DNA from: Alopecurus myosuroides
Taxonomy: Eukaryota > Streptophyta > Magnoliopsida > Poales > Poaceae
Reading direction: 5' to 3'
Assembly (NCBI GenBank): GCA_028641055.1
Contig: CM054062.1
Location: 14,689,639 to 14,753,638, forward strand
Length of the DNA stretch: 64,000 nt
Each line of letters starts with the position of its first letter. The first letter of the stretch is position 1. This document shows, piece by piece, positions 1-12,475 of this stretch. The position numbers and the translations under genes were made by a program. The notes under the pieces were generated by a model. The model saw nothing but the letters and a program-made list of their open reading frames with translations. It searched no databases and had not been told where the DNA came from.

Positions 1-581
1 ATGTTGGTGAGAGCGTACTTTAGTTCCGGGTTAAAACCTCAGCGGAACCTTGCCATCTTCTTGGCTTCAGTGGACACTTCGTCACCAGCGTACCGAGCGA
101 GACGATTGAACTCGTTCTGGTAGCCGAGGACGTCCAGCTTGCCCTGTCTGAGAGAGCAGAATTCCTCACGCATCCTTTCCATGAGACCATCCGGGATGTG
201 GTGCTTCAGGAAGGCATCCTTGAAACATCCCCAGGTGATAGGAAAGCCAGCTCTCATGGTCTGGTAGTTCTCCCACCAAGTAGCTGCCTGACCCTTCAGT
301 AGGTAGGTGGCATACTTGACCTTATCTTCCTCAGCAACATGAGCTATCTCCAGAGCCCTGTTGATCTCCCTGATCCAGTCATCAGCATCCAGAGGCTCAC
401 GTGTTGCCACGAAAGCTCTCGGCCCCACGCTCAGAAACTCCTTAATGCTGACTCGCGGAGCATTCTGGTTGTGGTGCTGGTTAGCCTGGATCTGGGCCAT
501 CTGTGTCACCACTTGGGTCATCTGAGCTAATAGTTCCCCCATTGGTGGTGGCGGAGGCGGGTTGTTCCTGGTTGGAGGCAT
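1..581 (-). pseudogene. gag: Gypsy gag, N-terminal part, with premature stop
   Basis: Gag is the structural protein that packages retrotransposon RNA into cytoplasmic particles. The minus-strand frame starts at the ATG whose complement ends at 581 (MPPTRNNPPPPPP...), with a proline-rich start, a Gln/Asn-rich stretch and then the retrotransposon gag domain: LDADDWI near residue 64, ATYLLKGQAATWWENY near residue 91, and YQNEFNRLARYAGDE near residue 152. The frame ends at 39-41 with TGA where copy D (35418 region) has CGA, a C-to-T change that would truncate Gag before the zinc knuckle. The frame otherwise continues to the window edge. Codon 23 is CAA (Gln) here but TAA in copy D, so each copy carries a different lesion. 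Confidence 0.88.
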
Positions 582-790
582 CCTGAACAGAAATTCATTT
601 TAGCACAACAACAGAAAAGGATAGACTTGGTAACCGAAAGATAGATTATTCCGACGCATGAATAGATAACCAACAGGTACATCATCGCATGCTCAAATAC
701 ATCAGAATATCCAACAGACCAATACATGGTTCGAAAGACAAGGATAACTAATCATAGCTAGGAATGGATACATCGGTACTCCCATGCTCA

Positions 791-1605
791 TCACGCAGGA
801 CGGCGGTGAGTAGTACGACGAGAGATACGGTGCGGAGGAATCCCCCGGAAGTAGGTATGACGACGATCCACGTAGAGCGGGACTGCCCTGAGAGCAACCC
901 TCGGTGTGGTGAAGTAGAAAGCGTCGTCTCCCTGTGCTCCATAGCGGGGAATCCCTGTGTAACCAGCTCCGAGGTCGAGAAGTGGGCCTCTGATCGGCTC
1001 GTAACCTCCAGCATCTGGCAGCGGTAACCCAGCTGTCTGAACGATACGTGCAAAGCGCTCGTCTCCAACAAAGTCTGTGGTGTACGTCGCCAGACGGGTG
1101 AGAGCAAGGCGGAGCTGCTCCCTGACTGAGGCTAACTCCTGAGAAAGTGCGGAAGCAACTGCGTCACTGTGTCTCACGAACTGGGCAGTGGTGTGCAGCC
1201 TGGAGCTATCAGACTCGTAGGTATCCAGGTTGCTGTGGAGGGTGAAGTGAACTCCCGCTGCCGTGATGTAACCACGGGGGATGTGACGATAGATGGAATC
1301 ATCAACCCCCAGTAGTCAGCACGGAGGACGGTGAGACTCACGTATGCTGCCTGCTGCACGGCCATATCCACTGTGGAACCTACTGCCTCGTAGCGGTGGG
1401 CAATGCTCCTGCCATCATCCGACAGAATGTAGACGATAGCCCGGTAGCAGGTCTGGTCAAACTCTCGCTGCTGCTCGTAGACCTGGTACTCTGGTGCCCA
1501 ACGGAACCCCAGATAGGTAACCATGTCCCTCAGCATCTCCGGATAACCGGCGGTGCTCTCACAGCGAGTCATCCAAACCACCTGCGGGTAGAACCTGAGA
1601 TCCAT
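791..1605 (-). pseudogene. Accessory ORF upstream of gag, frameshifted copy
   Basis: This is the minus-strand counterpart of the intact 272-residue ORF at 33850-34665. It begins MDLRFYPQVV (ATG complement 1603-1605) and ends at the TGA complementary to 791-793. Near 1303-1306 the run read as 'gggggtttga' in the other two copies is 'gggggttga' here. That 1-bp deletion puts the two halves in different frames. The N-terminal half has Tyr/Phe- and Arg-rich motifs, and the C-terminal half has a helical ASALSQELASVREQL-type stretch that could form a coiled coil. I do not recognise a catalytic motif. See the D copy for the interpretation. Confidence 0.8.
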
Positions 1606-1969
1606 CTGCAGATGATCGGGGAAGTTTCGATTAGACTGCGGTAGAAGAAAAAGGATGTGGAAAACAACAACAAGGTTCAACGGACGAAAAGGATGTTGAA
1701 AAGAACAGGATATTGAAGCAACATCGGGAAACTCTAGACCAAAAGTCCTGAGGTACTACAGAGAACCCAAAACACGTGAAATCCTAAGTTGAAAGTTTAG
1801 GTGAGAACAGAAAACATCGTTGCACTTCCTTACCAGAAAAGGGTGGGTGGGTGGGGAAAGAAGAAAAATGGCAGAATTCCTACTCTCACGTTTCATTTTT
1901 CCTATATAGCTACCAAATAGTTTCTAGACTCAACTGGGACCAGTAAAAAGGGATCCTACAGGCAGACAG

Positions 1970-1981
1970 GCTCTGATACCA
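1970..1981 (-). other. Primer binding site (initiator Met-tRNA type)
   Basis: The complement reads TGGTATCAGAGC, the usual plant retrotransposon PBS complementary to the 3' end of initiator Met tRNA. On the minus strand it lies just downstream of the sequence CCCAAAAT and an LTR end (..AAGTTCA), a different LTR/PBS junction from the ..GCGACA-AA spacer of copies D and X2. Confidence 0.9.
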
Positions 1982-1989
1982 ATTTTGGG

Positions 1990-4660
1990 TGAACTTTTTA
2001 TTCGCGAGTGCAGGGGCGGGCCCCGCTGGTCATTGACCGCGGTGGCCGCGTGGCTTACACCCGCGCCACGTGTGCGCCGCGTGGCGCTGGGCCCCCACGG
2101 TCAGCGTCGTGGAGCGTACCCGCAGCGAGTAGAAAAAGGCCAGGGACTTTTCCGCAACCGTTTTCTTCCACACAAAGGTCCCTGAAAATCACAAATAAGT
2201 CCCTGTTTTCACATCAAACATAACTTTTTAATCCCAACTCCAATTAATACAAACAAAATATGTTTTCTGCCCCAAATTTAATACTCTATCTAACTATGCC
2301 ATTTGATTTCTGTTTTGAAATTCCAAAATGCAATTTAAATTTGAATTCAAACAAATCATTTGCAAATTGCTAAATTCAATAACTAATTCATTATTAATCC
2401 AATAAAGGCAAATAAAATATGTTTTCCATACCATTTTGAATAACCTTTTCAAACATAAATTTTGTTTCATGGTTTGAATAATTTAAATTGCCTAAATAAT
2501 TTAATACTTGTTTAATTCATTTAAATTTGATAAAATCATAACTTGCTCAAAATAAAATAATTTTGAACATGCAAAATATGTTTTCAAACCATCAAAGTGT
2601 GAACTTTTCAAATATGAATTTGAATTTATGTTTTGAACAAATAAAAATTCAAATAATATTCAAACTTGAATTAAATTCAATTAAAACTTGTTTATTATTG
2701 TTTAATTCATAATTAAATTTTCCTAATTCCAATTTCAATATTTGAAACATGTAATCCAACTAAAATTTGATGTTCTTTTCAAATATAAATTTTGTTATTT
2801 GTTTTGAACACTTTAACTTGATGAAAACAACAATTGCTTGTGTGACATGTTTAAGTAACCAAACTTTCCACACTTACCCAATAATTTCCAAACTTGTTAA
2901 CTCTTGTTTCAATTGGTTCTACTGTTGTTATTTTGCTGTTTTCCTCATCCATGCATCATGCTAATCCACCTCCACCTGTTGATTAGTTGGAAAACAATTG
3001 TTTCAACCATAATTCATGGGCTTTTCATATGCAACTCAAATTGCATATGGGTCCATTTAAATTTGTTTAACTTGTCAACCAGTTTATTTCTATGCATCAA
3101 TTAAATTGTCATGCATCCATATCTTGATCATGCTGGATCTTTTGACGTAGTAGTAATTGTTGCATCCGGTGTTTGTTCGAGGTTCGTTGCTTCTTCCCGG
3201 ATAGGACGTTGAGATGATGTGAGCAACGACAAGTTCTGCTACCTTGCGGGATCTCAGGCAAGTATACTCACTTGCTGCCATATGGCTGCCTTTCATCACT
3301 TGTTACTGATTCTTTCCGTTGATTCTTTTCTGCTAGCCTTAGTAGTAGTTGTTTCTGTTACGAACCCATCACATGAATCCCTTAACCTTGATATTGCCTC
3401 ACCTCCATACCTATAACCATTGTTTGTTGCCCGTGTCTTACTATCTTGCTTAGGGTTGTTTGCTCAAGTCTGTTACCCGTTACTTTCCGTTACTACTCTA
3501 TTATGTTCTGGGGGCTCGATGTTTAATCAATCAATCAATCATGCTACTGTTATTGTTAAATAATAATTTGATGATAAGGCACCGGCAGGAGGCCCTTGTG
3601 GTTTTGAGGCCTGCTAGTGTCGACCCTAATAGGAAAAGGGACTTGTCTACTGATCCATGATGAGCGCACTACCCGCATGTGGGAAGCGAGTATGGGCGCC
3701 CCCCTCAATTTGACTCGATTCGCATCTCGTCCAAATCGCCTCATTTAGTTCGGGTTTTCCATTTGCTGCATGCATGATCTTGCGAGCCCTTGGTACCCGG
3801 GTGGAACTTTCGTAGTCGGCATATAGGGGGACACGGTCTTAGAGTGCTATGAGGGTCCCTTTTCTTCGGGGCTCGATTAGCCGTGCGCCCAAGGTTCTTT
3901 GGGCTTGATGCGAAGAAGAGTTGAGTTGTGTAGAGTACCCCGCTTGGTGGAAGTGCATTTCCATCTGGCGGGTTATTCTTGCGTGTACGGCTAAATTGGT
4001 GCAACCCTGCAGGGATAATCTTCTCGAGAAGCCGTGTTTTCCGCGGTTATGGATTACTTGGTGAAAGTACTGGCTAACAAGTACTCAGGACAACTTAAAC
4101 CTAATGATTAACAACCTTTCACCCAATGATTAATAACTTGACTAGTAATAGGCTTATTGACACAATAATCTGAACCATCATTAATCCAACTGTGTGAGTT
4201 ATCCTCGGATTGCTTCTTTGGATAAGGGGCGAGATCCAGGATGGGTTTGTTTGCAGTTATCTTTCAGTTGGTTACAATACTCGATCTTATCTCCCTTCTG
4301 ATAGCCGGAAGTTGTAGTATCTCTCTGTAGTTGGTTAGTGCAGCCTGCTGTCGCTTATTTGCAATAACCCCTTCCTTTCCATTGATCCTAAAGTATTTGT
4401 ATCTTGTGATGACTGGCTATGCCGGTATCTTGTGAGTATGGGTTTTATCCCCCTTGCCAGTACTTAACCGTACTGACCCACGAATCTCTTTCGTGGCTGC
4501 AAATTCCAAATTGCAGTCAACAGGTTTGAAGTCTGACGACGTTAGCTTGGGAATCCCTCCGGCTTGGCCTGGGCAGGGATTGGACGCTCCCGGTTATCTT
4601 CAGGACTCTTAGTCCAATTTGGATCTTGTCCGTAGACGGACGATATGTTTTTTCTTCCGC
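1990..4660 (+). mobile_element. Gypsy LTR fragments, subfamily Z, rearranged
   Basis: Only the first 11 bp (1990-2000, TGAACTTTTTA) are the minus-strand LTR terminus belonging to E1. From about 2001 the sequence switches to a plus-oriented Z LTR lacking its 5' part: a GC-rich block (2001-2170), an AT-rich block (2200-3100), then the conserved 3' half with the candidate micro-exon ending CTCAG-GCAAGT (about 3200-3256), the CCCTGCAGGG and CTTCTCGAGAAG palindromes (4004-4031) and the GTCCG-TAGA-CGGAC hairpin near 4628-4641. It breaks off at about 4660 before the LTR end. No protein-coding gene is present; short ORFs here are incidental. Confidence 0.75.
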
Positions 4661-5358
4661 CTCGGATCACCTGAGGGCCATCGAGTGGGACAGCAGCAGG
4701 GCGGACAACAGTGCTTGGCCGGCGGCATGTCGGCGATGGCGGCGGCGGCTCGGAGGGGCCCCGGGGAAACGGAGGGCACCGGGAGGACGAGGGGAGCGGG
4801 GCGGTTCCATTCCCCTACCCGGTTGCTCCTCGAGGTGACCATGGCAGGGGATGGCCGCGAGCTCTCCCCTCTCTGTATTCCTCTCTCGTGCAGGTTCGTG
4901 GACAGACAGAAAGAACTCGAGGTGGAAGGAAGAGGGGTTGGCGGCGCTAGGGTTAGGGACTAGGGTTTGCGATCAGAGGGTAGGGGGGTAGGTTACTTAA
5001 GGCGAGGGGAGCCATGGTACGGAGCAGCATCGAGCGGGGAAGGGGGAGATCGCACGGTTCTGATGATGATCGTACTGAAGATGACGTCGCTAGGAGGAAG
5101 ACGACAGGAAAAGGAGGGGTACTGGGCCAAAGACAGAGAAGAGGTGGGCTGGGCCTCTCTCCCTTGTGTGCTGGTTAGTTTTCCTTTTATTTTGTTTTTT
5201 TTTTTTTTTTTTGCTGAAAAGGTTTTGGAAGGAATTGATGGGTTTTTGGTTAGTGAAAAATTTGAGAAAAATTGGGGAAGCTCCTTAGGTCAATTACTAA
5301 CAGTTTGCAACTGTTATTTTCAAAAGTTTAAATGTTTGATTGTTGTTTAAAATTTAAA
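4661..5358 (-). mobile_element. GC-rich 5' portion of a gypsy LTR (minus orientation fragment)
   Basis: On the minus strand this segment resembles the promoter-proximal part of the Y LTR at 28660-29300. It has an AT-rich start with a T-run (complement of 5193-5212), a CCTTAAGT TATA-like site, a telo-box-like AAACCCTAG (complement of about 4961-4970), a GC-rich block, and a CTCAG-GTGATC splice-donor-like site at 4671/4670. It is fused at both ends to other LTR pieces. I see no gene in it. Confidence 0.6.
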
Positions 5359-8300
5359 CCAATTTTGGGTGAACTTTTTAATATTAAAGATCATTAATAA
5401 AATCAAATAAGCATTCCCGCCAAAATCCACATAATAACCGATTCCAGGTTGCCACTTGTGATAACATTACAATAGTTCACGAATATTCCACAATTACAAC
5501 AGACACAGATAGATACAAGATGACTCAAACTAGCCAGGGTTACAACTGATACATTACAAAGATACAAAATATCAGCGGAAGAAACAACGTATCGTCCGTC
5601 TACGGACAAGATCCAAATTGGACTAAGAGTCCTGAAGATAACCGAGAGCGTCCAATCCCTGCCCAGGCCAAGCCGGAGGGATTCCCAAGCTAACGTCGTC
5701 AGACTTCAAACTTGTTGACTGCAATTTGGAATTTGCAGCCACGAAAGAGATTCGTGGGTCAGTACGGTTAAGTACTGGCAAGGGGGATAAAACCCATACT
5801 CACAAGAATACCGGCGTAGCCAGTCATCACAAGATACAAATACTTTAGGATCAACGGAAAGGAAGGGGTTATTGCAAATAAGCGACAGCAGGCTGCACTA
5901 ACCAGCTACAGAGAGATGCTACAACTTCCGGCTAACAGAAAGGAGATAAGATCGAGTATAGTAACCAACTGAAAGTAACTCCAAGCAAACCCATCCTTGA
6001 TCTCTCCCCTTATCCGAAGAAGCAATCCGAGGATAACTCACACGGTTGGATTAATGATGGTTCAGATTATTGTGTCAATAAGCCTATTACTAGTCAAGTT
6101 GTTAATCATGGGGTGAAAGATTGTTAATGATTAGGTTGAAGTTGTCCCGAGTACTTGTTAGCCAGTACTTTCACCAAGTAATCCATAACCGCGGAAAACA
6201 CGGCTTCTCGAGAAGATTATCCCTGCAGGGTTGCACCAATTTAGCCTTTCACGCAAGAATAACCCGCCAGATGGGGAGCTAACCCACCAAGCGAGGTACT
6301 CTACACAACTCAACTCTTCTTCGCATCAAGCCCAAAGAACCTTGGGCGCACGGCTAATCGAGCCCCGAAGAAAAGGGACCCTCATAGCACTCTAAGACCG
6401 TGTCCCCCTATATGCCGACTACGAAAGTTCCACCCGGGTACCAAGGGCTCGCAAGATCATGCATGCAGCAAATGGAAAACCCGAACTAAATGAGGCGATT
6501 TGGACGAGATGCGAATCGAGTCAAATTGAGGGGGGCGCCCATACTCGCTTCCCACATGCGGTTAGTGCGCCCATCATGGATCAGTAGACAAGACCCTTTT
6601 CCTATTAGGGTCGACACTAGCAGGCCTCAAAACCACAAAGGGCCTCCTGCCGGTGCCTTATCATCAAATTATTATTTAACAATAACAGTAGCATGATTGA
6701 TTGATTGATTAAACATCGAGCCCCCAGAACATAATAGAGTAGTAACAGAAAGTAACGGGTAACAGACTCGAGCAAAACAACCTAAGCATGCTAGTAAGAC
6801 ACTGGCTCAAACAATGGGTTGTAGGAAGGGAGATGAGGCATTATCAGGGTTAAAGGATTCATGTGATAGGTTCATAGCAGAAACAACTACTACTAAGGCT
6901 AGCAGAAAAGAACAACGGGAAGTATCGGTAACAAGTGATGAAAAGCAGCCATATGGCAGCAAGTGAGTATACTTGCCTGAGATCCCGCAAGGTAGCAGAA
7001 CTTGTCGTTGCTCACATCATCTCAACGTCCTATCCGGGAAGAAGCAACGAACCTCGAACAAACACCGGATGCAACAATTACTACTACGGCAAAAGATCCA
7101 GCATGATCAAGATATGGATGCATGACAAGTTTAAAGATGCATCAAGGTAAACTAGTTGACAAGATAAACAAATTTAAATGGACCCATATGCAATTTGAGT
7201 TGCATATGAACAGCCCATGAATTATGGTTAGATGATTTGTTTTTCCAACTGATCAACAGGTGAGGGTGGATTAGCATGATGCATGGATGAGGAAAACAAC
7301 AAAATAACAACAATAGAATCAATTGGAAATATGGTTTACCAAGTTTAGAAATTTATTTATTAAGTTAGAAAATTTTGGTTCCTTAAGGGTGTCACACAAA
7401 CAATTGTTGTTTTCAGCAAGTTAAATTGTTCAAAACAGATAACAAAGTTCATATTTGATTAGAACACAAAATTCTAGGTGGATTACATGTTTCAAATATT
7501 GAAATTGGAGTTAGGATAATTTAATTATGAATTAAACAATATTAAACAAGTTTTAAATGAATTTAATTCAAGTTTGCATATTATTTGAATTTTATTTGTT
7601 CAAAACATAAATTCAAATTCACATTTGAAAAGTTCACACTTTGATGGTTTGAAAACATATTTTGCATGTTCAAAATTATTTTATTTTGAGCAAGTTATGA
7701 TTTTATCAAATTTAAATGAATTAAACAAATATTAAATTAGTTAGGCAATTTAAATTATTCAAACAATGAAACAAAATTTATATTTGAATAGGTTATTCAA
7801 AATGGCATGGAAAACATATTTTATTTGCATTATTTGGAATTAGTATGAATTATTTATGAATTGTTGCAAATTACAATTGAATTATTTGAATTCAAATTTG
7901 AATTGCATTTTGAAAATCCAAAACAGAAAACAAATGGCATATTTGAAAAGTACAGGAAATTTGGAGTGGGATACATATAAAGTTTGTGTGATTTGGATTT
8001 ATAAATTAGGAATTACATCCATTTGAATTCTAGGGGTATTAATCATTTCTGGAAAAAAAAGGAATTAGGGAATTAAACCATTTGCACCGCGGCTGGGCTA
8101 CACACACGGGCTGACCCGTGGGGCCACGCCAGGGTGGCGCCAACGTGGCGCGGGTGGAGGCAGCACTGGCCACCACGGTCGATGACCGGTGGGGCCAGGG
8201 CGAGCGCGCACAGAGAGCCAAAAAAGGTTGGGGTTTTTGCCTCCCCCACGGGTCGATCCCGGGACCTGAACCGAGCACGCAAAGAACGACACCAGTGCGC

Positions 8301-9646
8301 TGCGCTGAGTTTTGTGATGTTACACGGGACTGAAAGAAGAAGTGGTAACAACTACGCTAACTGAATTTTTTGCAAGCGCTGCTCTCTGTTCCTGACGGAA
8401 ACAAACAGCTTTCGACGGCCAGGAACCACCGCGGTGAACTCGACCCGCGGCGATCTGCGGGCGAACGGGGCAGTGGACAAGCGACGGACGTGCGTGGGTC
8501 TCGGGAAGGTGCCAAGGAACAGAGGGGAAGGGCGAGAGACGGGCGCTCACCTGCGGTTGTCTGTCGACGACGACTGCCGACAGGCAGTGGCAGAGGCCTC
8601 TCTCCGGCGACGGCGCGGCCGCCGTGGCAGCTCCCAGCTAGAGGCGAGGGGACGGGGAGGCGCCGGGGACCGCCCCGGTTCCATTTTCCTCCTCGGAGGC
8701 TCCTCGAGGTGGCCAGGCTACCGGCGGTGAGGGAACGAGGTGGGGGTCTACGGTGGTGTTCGGGGTTGAAGTTCAGAAGGACAGAACGACCAGCAGAGAG
8801 GGGAAAGGAAGATGGCGGCGATGGGATGGAGGGCTCTAGGTTTTCTCTGAGAGCAGAGGGGGGGAAGGGGAGATATAAGGTGATCTTAACCTAGTACGGC
8901 ATGGCATCGGAGCGGGGTGGGGAGGATCATGCGGTTCTGCTGCGATCGTACAGCGAGATAGTGACAGGAGGGAGAAGGACGACAGAGAAAAGGGGGTGGG
9001 CCAGAAATAGAGTAGATGGGCTGGGGAGAAAGATGAGATGGGGTTGGGCTGGCCCTTCTCCTTGGCTGTTATTTTTATTTTTCCTATTGGTTGATTTTTT
9101 TTTTTGTAAAGAATAAAAGAGGGAAATAGAGAAGGGTTAGGGTTGTTCTTTTAGGCTTTATTTGTGATAATTTTGCAAAACAAATAATTAAGGCAAAAGT
9201 TAAACATTGTTTCACAATTTTGAATATTTAATTTGGTTTAGAGGTTTTAGGTGAAATTCAAACAATGTTTGATTTGGTTTAGAGGTTTTAGGTGAAATTT
9301 AATTTTGTAAAAATTTGTTTTGCAAGAATTTAATTTTTTAAACCTCAATTTTTGGATCATAACAACTATGATTTTATTTGAAATTCGATTTGCCATTAGG
9401 GTTTTGATAACATGGAAAATTTTAGTAATAGACAAGTTGATTAAAACAAATTCAACCAGTGGAAAAACAATTGAGGGGTTTTGGTTGCAAGTTTGAAATT
9501 GGAAGTTTTTGAGCAAGGGGTGGAAGTTAAATTGTTTTTGAATTTTCAGTTGTGATGCAAACATGGTGCAATGCAGTGTGATGCATATGATGCAAGCCAA
9601 AAGAAAACGAACACTTTCCTATTAGGGTAACACCCCAGGTGTTACA
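5359..9646 (-). mobile_element. Gypsy LTR, subfamily Z, with internal remnant
   Basis: Bases 5359-5370 (ACCAATTTTGGG) are the last bases of a primer site plus spacer, read on the minus strand, matching the E1 junction at 1978-1989. The LTR runs 5371-9646, with TGAACTT..TGTTACA ends on the plus strand, i.e. TGTAACACC...AAGTTCA on its own strand. It is 4276 bp. In its own orientation it contains a TTATAT promoter-like site (8873-8878), a GCAG-GTGAGC donor (8551/8550), a tRNA-like module (8253-8296), a long AT-rich section (about 7200-8070), a micro-exon candidate (about 6972-7040), the palindromic block and the GTCCG hairpin (about 5594-5607). No gene is present. Confidence 0.82.
8253..8296 (-). 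other. tRNA-like box A/box B module in Z LTR
   Basis: On the minus strand, AGCGCACTGG is followed, 36 nt after the A of ACTGG, by GGGATCGACCC. The ACTGG-to-GGG distance equals that in the X and Y LTR modules and fits tRNA D-arm to T-arm spacing. CGGG-ATCGA-CCCG can form a short T-stem-like hairpin. This is the most degenerate of the modules. Confidence 0.45.
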
Positions 9647-9649
9647 GTT

Positions 9650-12475
9650 TGTCGCACCCTGGCTTCTAAGGGATACTCATCGTACGAACTGGATAGCAGG
9701 TGCTTGGATTATGGGGCATAACTGCTCCCACGTCCCAGCTTCCTGGTAGGCCTGCGCTTATGCGCGACAACACAAGCCCTGCTATTCCACCGTCGATGTA
9801 AACTATCCACTAGAAGTCATAGGCACTACTGTCGACGTACTTCATATCAATCACGCACGGTACGTCAACAGCTTTGAACGAATGATGATCACAACTTATC
9901 TCTAAGACACAAAAGATTGAAATAAGGTTGCAAATGGCCTTCACTAAGGCAGAGATAGCAAATACAATCATCCGGAGGACACATGTCCCAACATAACATT
10001 CATTACATCAGCGGAAGCAATCAAAGGTGTCTGAGTACAGACAGATCCAACAGGCTTAAGAAGCCGGAGAAAATAAAGAAGACGAAGCCCATCCACGCAG
10101 GTCCTGGATCCAGCCCTGGTCCAGCTAACTACTCGTCTGCAGTCTCGTCAAACTCCACGAAGTAGCCATCCTGGTGGTCATCGTAGCCGTAGTCGTAGTC
10201 TGCGTAAACCACAGCCCCAACGGGGTCAGTACATCCAAGTACTGGCAAGCAAGACTCACATTTCACCAAAGTATAGCCCGTCAACACAAGCACAGATGAC
10301 TTGGTTCAGCGGAAAGAAGGGGATATATAAGATGCTGCAACTGGCTGCACTAACCAACTACAGAGATTCTATCACTTCCAACTATCAGAAAGGGGATAAG
10401 ATCGAGGGTTGTAACCAACTGAAAGATAACATCAAACAAACCCATCCTGGAACTCGCCCCTTATCCAAAGAAGCAATCCGAGGATAACTCACACAGTTGG
10501 ATTAGGATGAAACAAATTATTGTGACAATAATCCTATTACTAGTCAAATTGTAATCATGGGGTGTGAGATTGTGTATCATTAGGTTTAAGTTGTCCTGAG
10601 TACTTGTTAGCCAGTACTTTCACCAAGTAATCCTTAACCGCGGAAAACACGGCTTCTCGAGAAGATTATCCGTGCAGGGTTGCACCAATTTGGCCGTACA
10701 CGTATGAATAACCCGCCAGATGGGATGCCTCCCACCAAGCGGGGCACTCAACACAACTCAACTCTTCTCCGCATCAAGCCCAAAGCACCTTGGGCGCACG
10801 GCTAATCAAGCCCCGAAGAAAAGGGACCCTCATAGCACTCTAAGACCGTGTCCCCCTATATGCCGACTACAAAAGTTCCACCCTGCGCTGGGCTCGCAGA
10901 AACATGCATGCGACAAATAGAAAGCACGAACTAAATGAGATGATTTGGACGAGATGCGAATCGAATCAAATTGAGGGGGGCGCCCATACTCGCTTCCCAC
11001 ATGCGGGTAGTGCGCTCATCATGGATCAGTAGACAAGACCCTTTTCCTATTAGGGTCGACACTAGCAGGCCTCAAAACCACACAGGGCCTCCTGCCGGTG
11101 CCTTATCATCAAATTATTATTAACAGTAATAACATTAGCATGATTGATTGATTGATTAAACATCGAGCCCCCAGAACATAATGAAATATAGTAACTGAAA
11201 GTAACGGGTAACAGACTCGAGCAAACAACCTAAGCATGCTAGTAAGACACTGGCTCAATCAATAGGGTTGTAGGAGGGGTGGTGAGGCAATATCAGGGTT
11301 AAAGGATTCATGTGATAGGTTCGTAACAGAAACAACTACCACTAAGGCTAGCAAGAATAGACAACGGAAAGTATCGGTAACCAAGGTTGAAAGGAACACA
11401 ATGGTTCATGTGAGTGATAACTTGCCTGCAAACTCAACAGCCGGGTACTGAGCTAGATCCTCAGAAGGGGTGCTGTAAAGGTCGTCTGCCTCAACGTCGT
11501 CGTCTATTCGAGAAGAAGCAAACAAACAAAACAGGAATGTAAACAATCATTGCCATGGCATTGTGCACAATCAATATGATGCATGACAAGTTAATGGTTG
11601 CATAAAAATAAACTGTCTAACATGATAGCACAAATTAAATGGACCCATATGCAAGGGTTGCATATGGAAAGATCCATTGAAAATAAGTGGAAACAAATGA
11701 TTTACAATTATTTATTATGTGATAGTTGTTATCATGATGCATGCATGATGATGATGACAAGATATCAACAGATAACAATAAATAACAATGATAGATGCAA
11801 AGGAAAAGGAAATAAAACAAGTTTAGAACTTATTTATTAAGTTTGGAAAATTTTGGTTACTTAAACATGCCACACATACCATTATTGTTTTCACCAAATT
11901 ATAGTGTGCAACACAATTAACAAAATTTATATTTGAAAAGAACATCAAATTTTAGTTGGATTACATGTTTCACATTTTGAAATTTGAATTAGGATGAATT
12001 TATTATGAATTAAACAATATTAAACAAGTTTTAATTGAATTTAAAACAAGCTTAAATATTGTTTGAATTTTATTTGTTCAAATCATAATTTCAAATTCAC
12101 ATTTGAAAAGTTCACACTTTGATGGTTTGAAAACATATTTTGCATGTCCAAAAATATTTTATATTAAGCAAGTTATGATTTTATCAAATTTTAATTGAAT
12201 TAAACAAGTATTAAATTATTTAGGCAATTTAAATTATTCAAACAAGGAAACAAAATTTATATTTGAATAGGATATTCAAAAAGGTGTGAAAAACATAGTT
12301 TATTTGACTTATTTGGAATTAATATGAATTATTTATGAATTATTGCAAATTACATTTGAATTATTCAAATTTGAATTTTAAATGTATTTTGAAAACTCAA
12401 AACAGAACACAAATAGGTTAGTTGGAAAGATTATGAAATTTGGAGCAATAAACATATACAAGTTTTATTTATTAG
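9650..12475 (-). mobile_element. Gypsy LTR, subfamily X, 3' portion (left of element A)
   Basis: This is the reverse complement of the X LTR at 48942-53437: TGTCGCACCCTGGCTTCTAAG at 9650 is its 3' terminus, and the match continues to the ATTAG at 12471-12475 where element A is inserted. The corresponding uninterrupted sequence at 50611-50615 in the 3' LTR of D reads CTAAT, so it acts as an empty site. Three bases (GTT, 9647-9649) separate it from the Z LTR. Contents on its own strand are the AT-rich half, micro-exon, palindromic block and hairpins GGCTT-CTT-AAGCC and GTCTG-TACT-CAGAC. No gene is present. Confidence 0.9.

Larger units (their letters stand above)
1..1989 (-). mobile_element. 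Internal region of a truncated Tekay-like Ty3/gypsy element (E1)
   Basis: Read on the minus strand, this stretch runs from the primer binding site through an untranslated leader and an accessory ORF into gag, and it leaves the window at base 1. It matches the plus-strand region 33473-35452 (element D) almost base for base, so the two form inverted copies about 31 kb apart. The primer site is followed not by the LTR end seen in D but by 'attttggg' and a TGAAC terminus, which belongs to another LTR subfamily (Z). Protease, RT and integrase would lie left of the window. The copy is damaged: there is a stop in gag and a 1-bp deletion in the accessory ORF. Confidence 0.85.
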
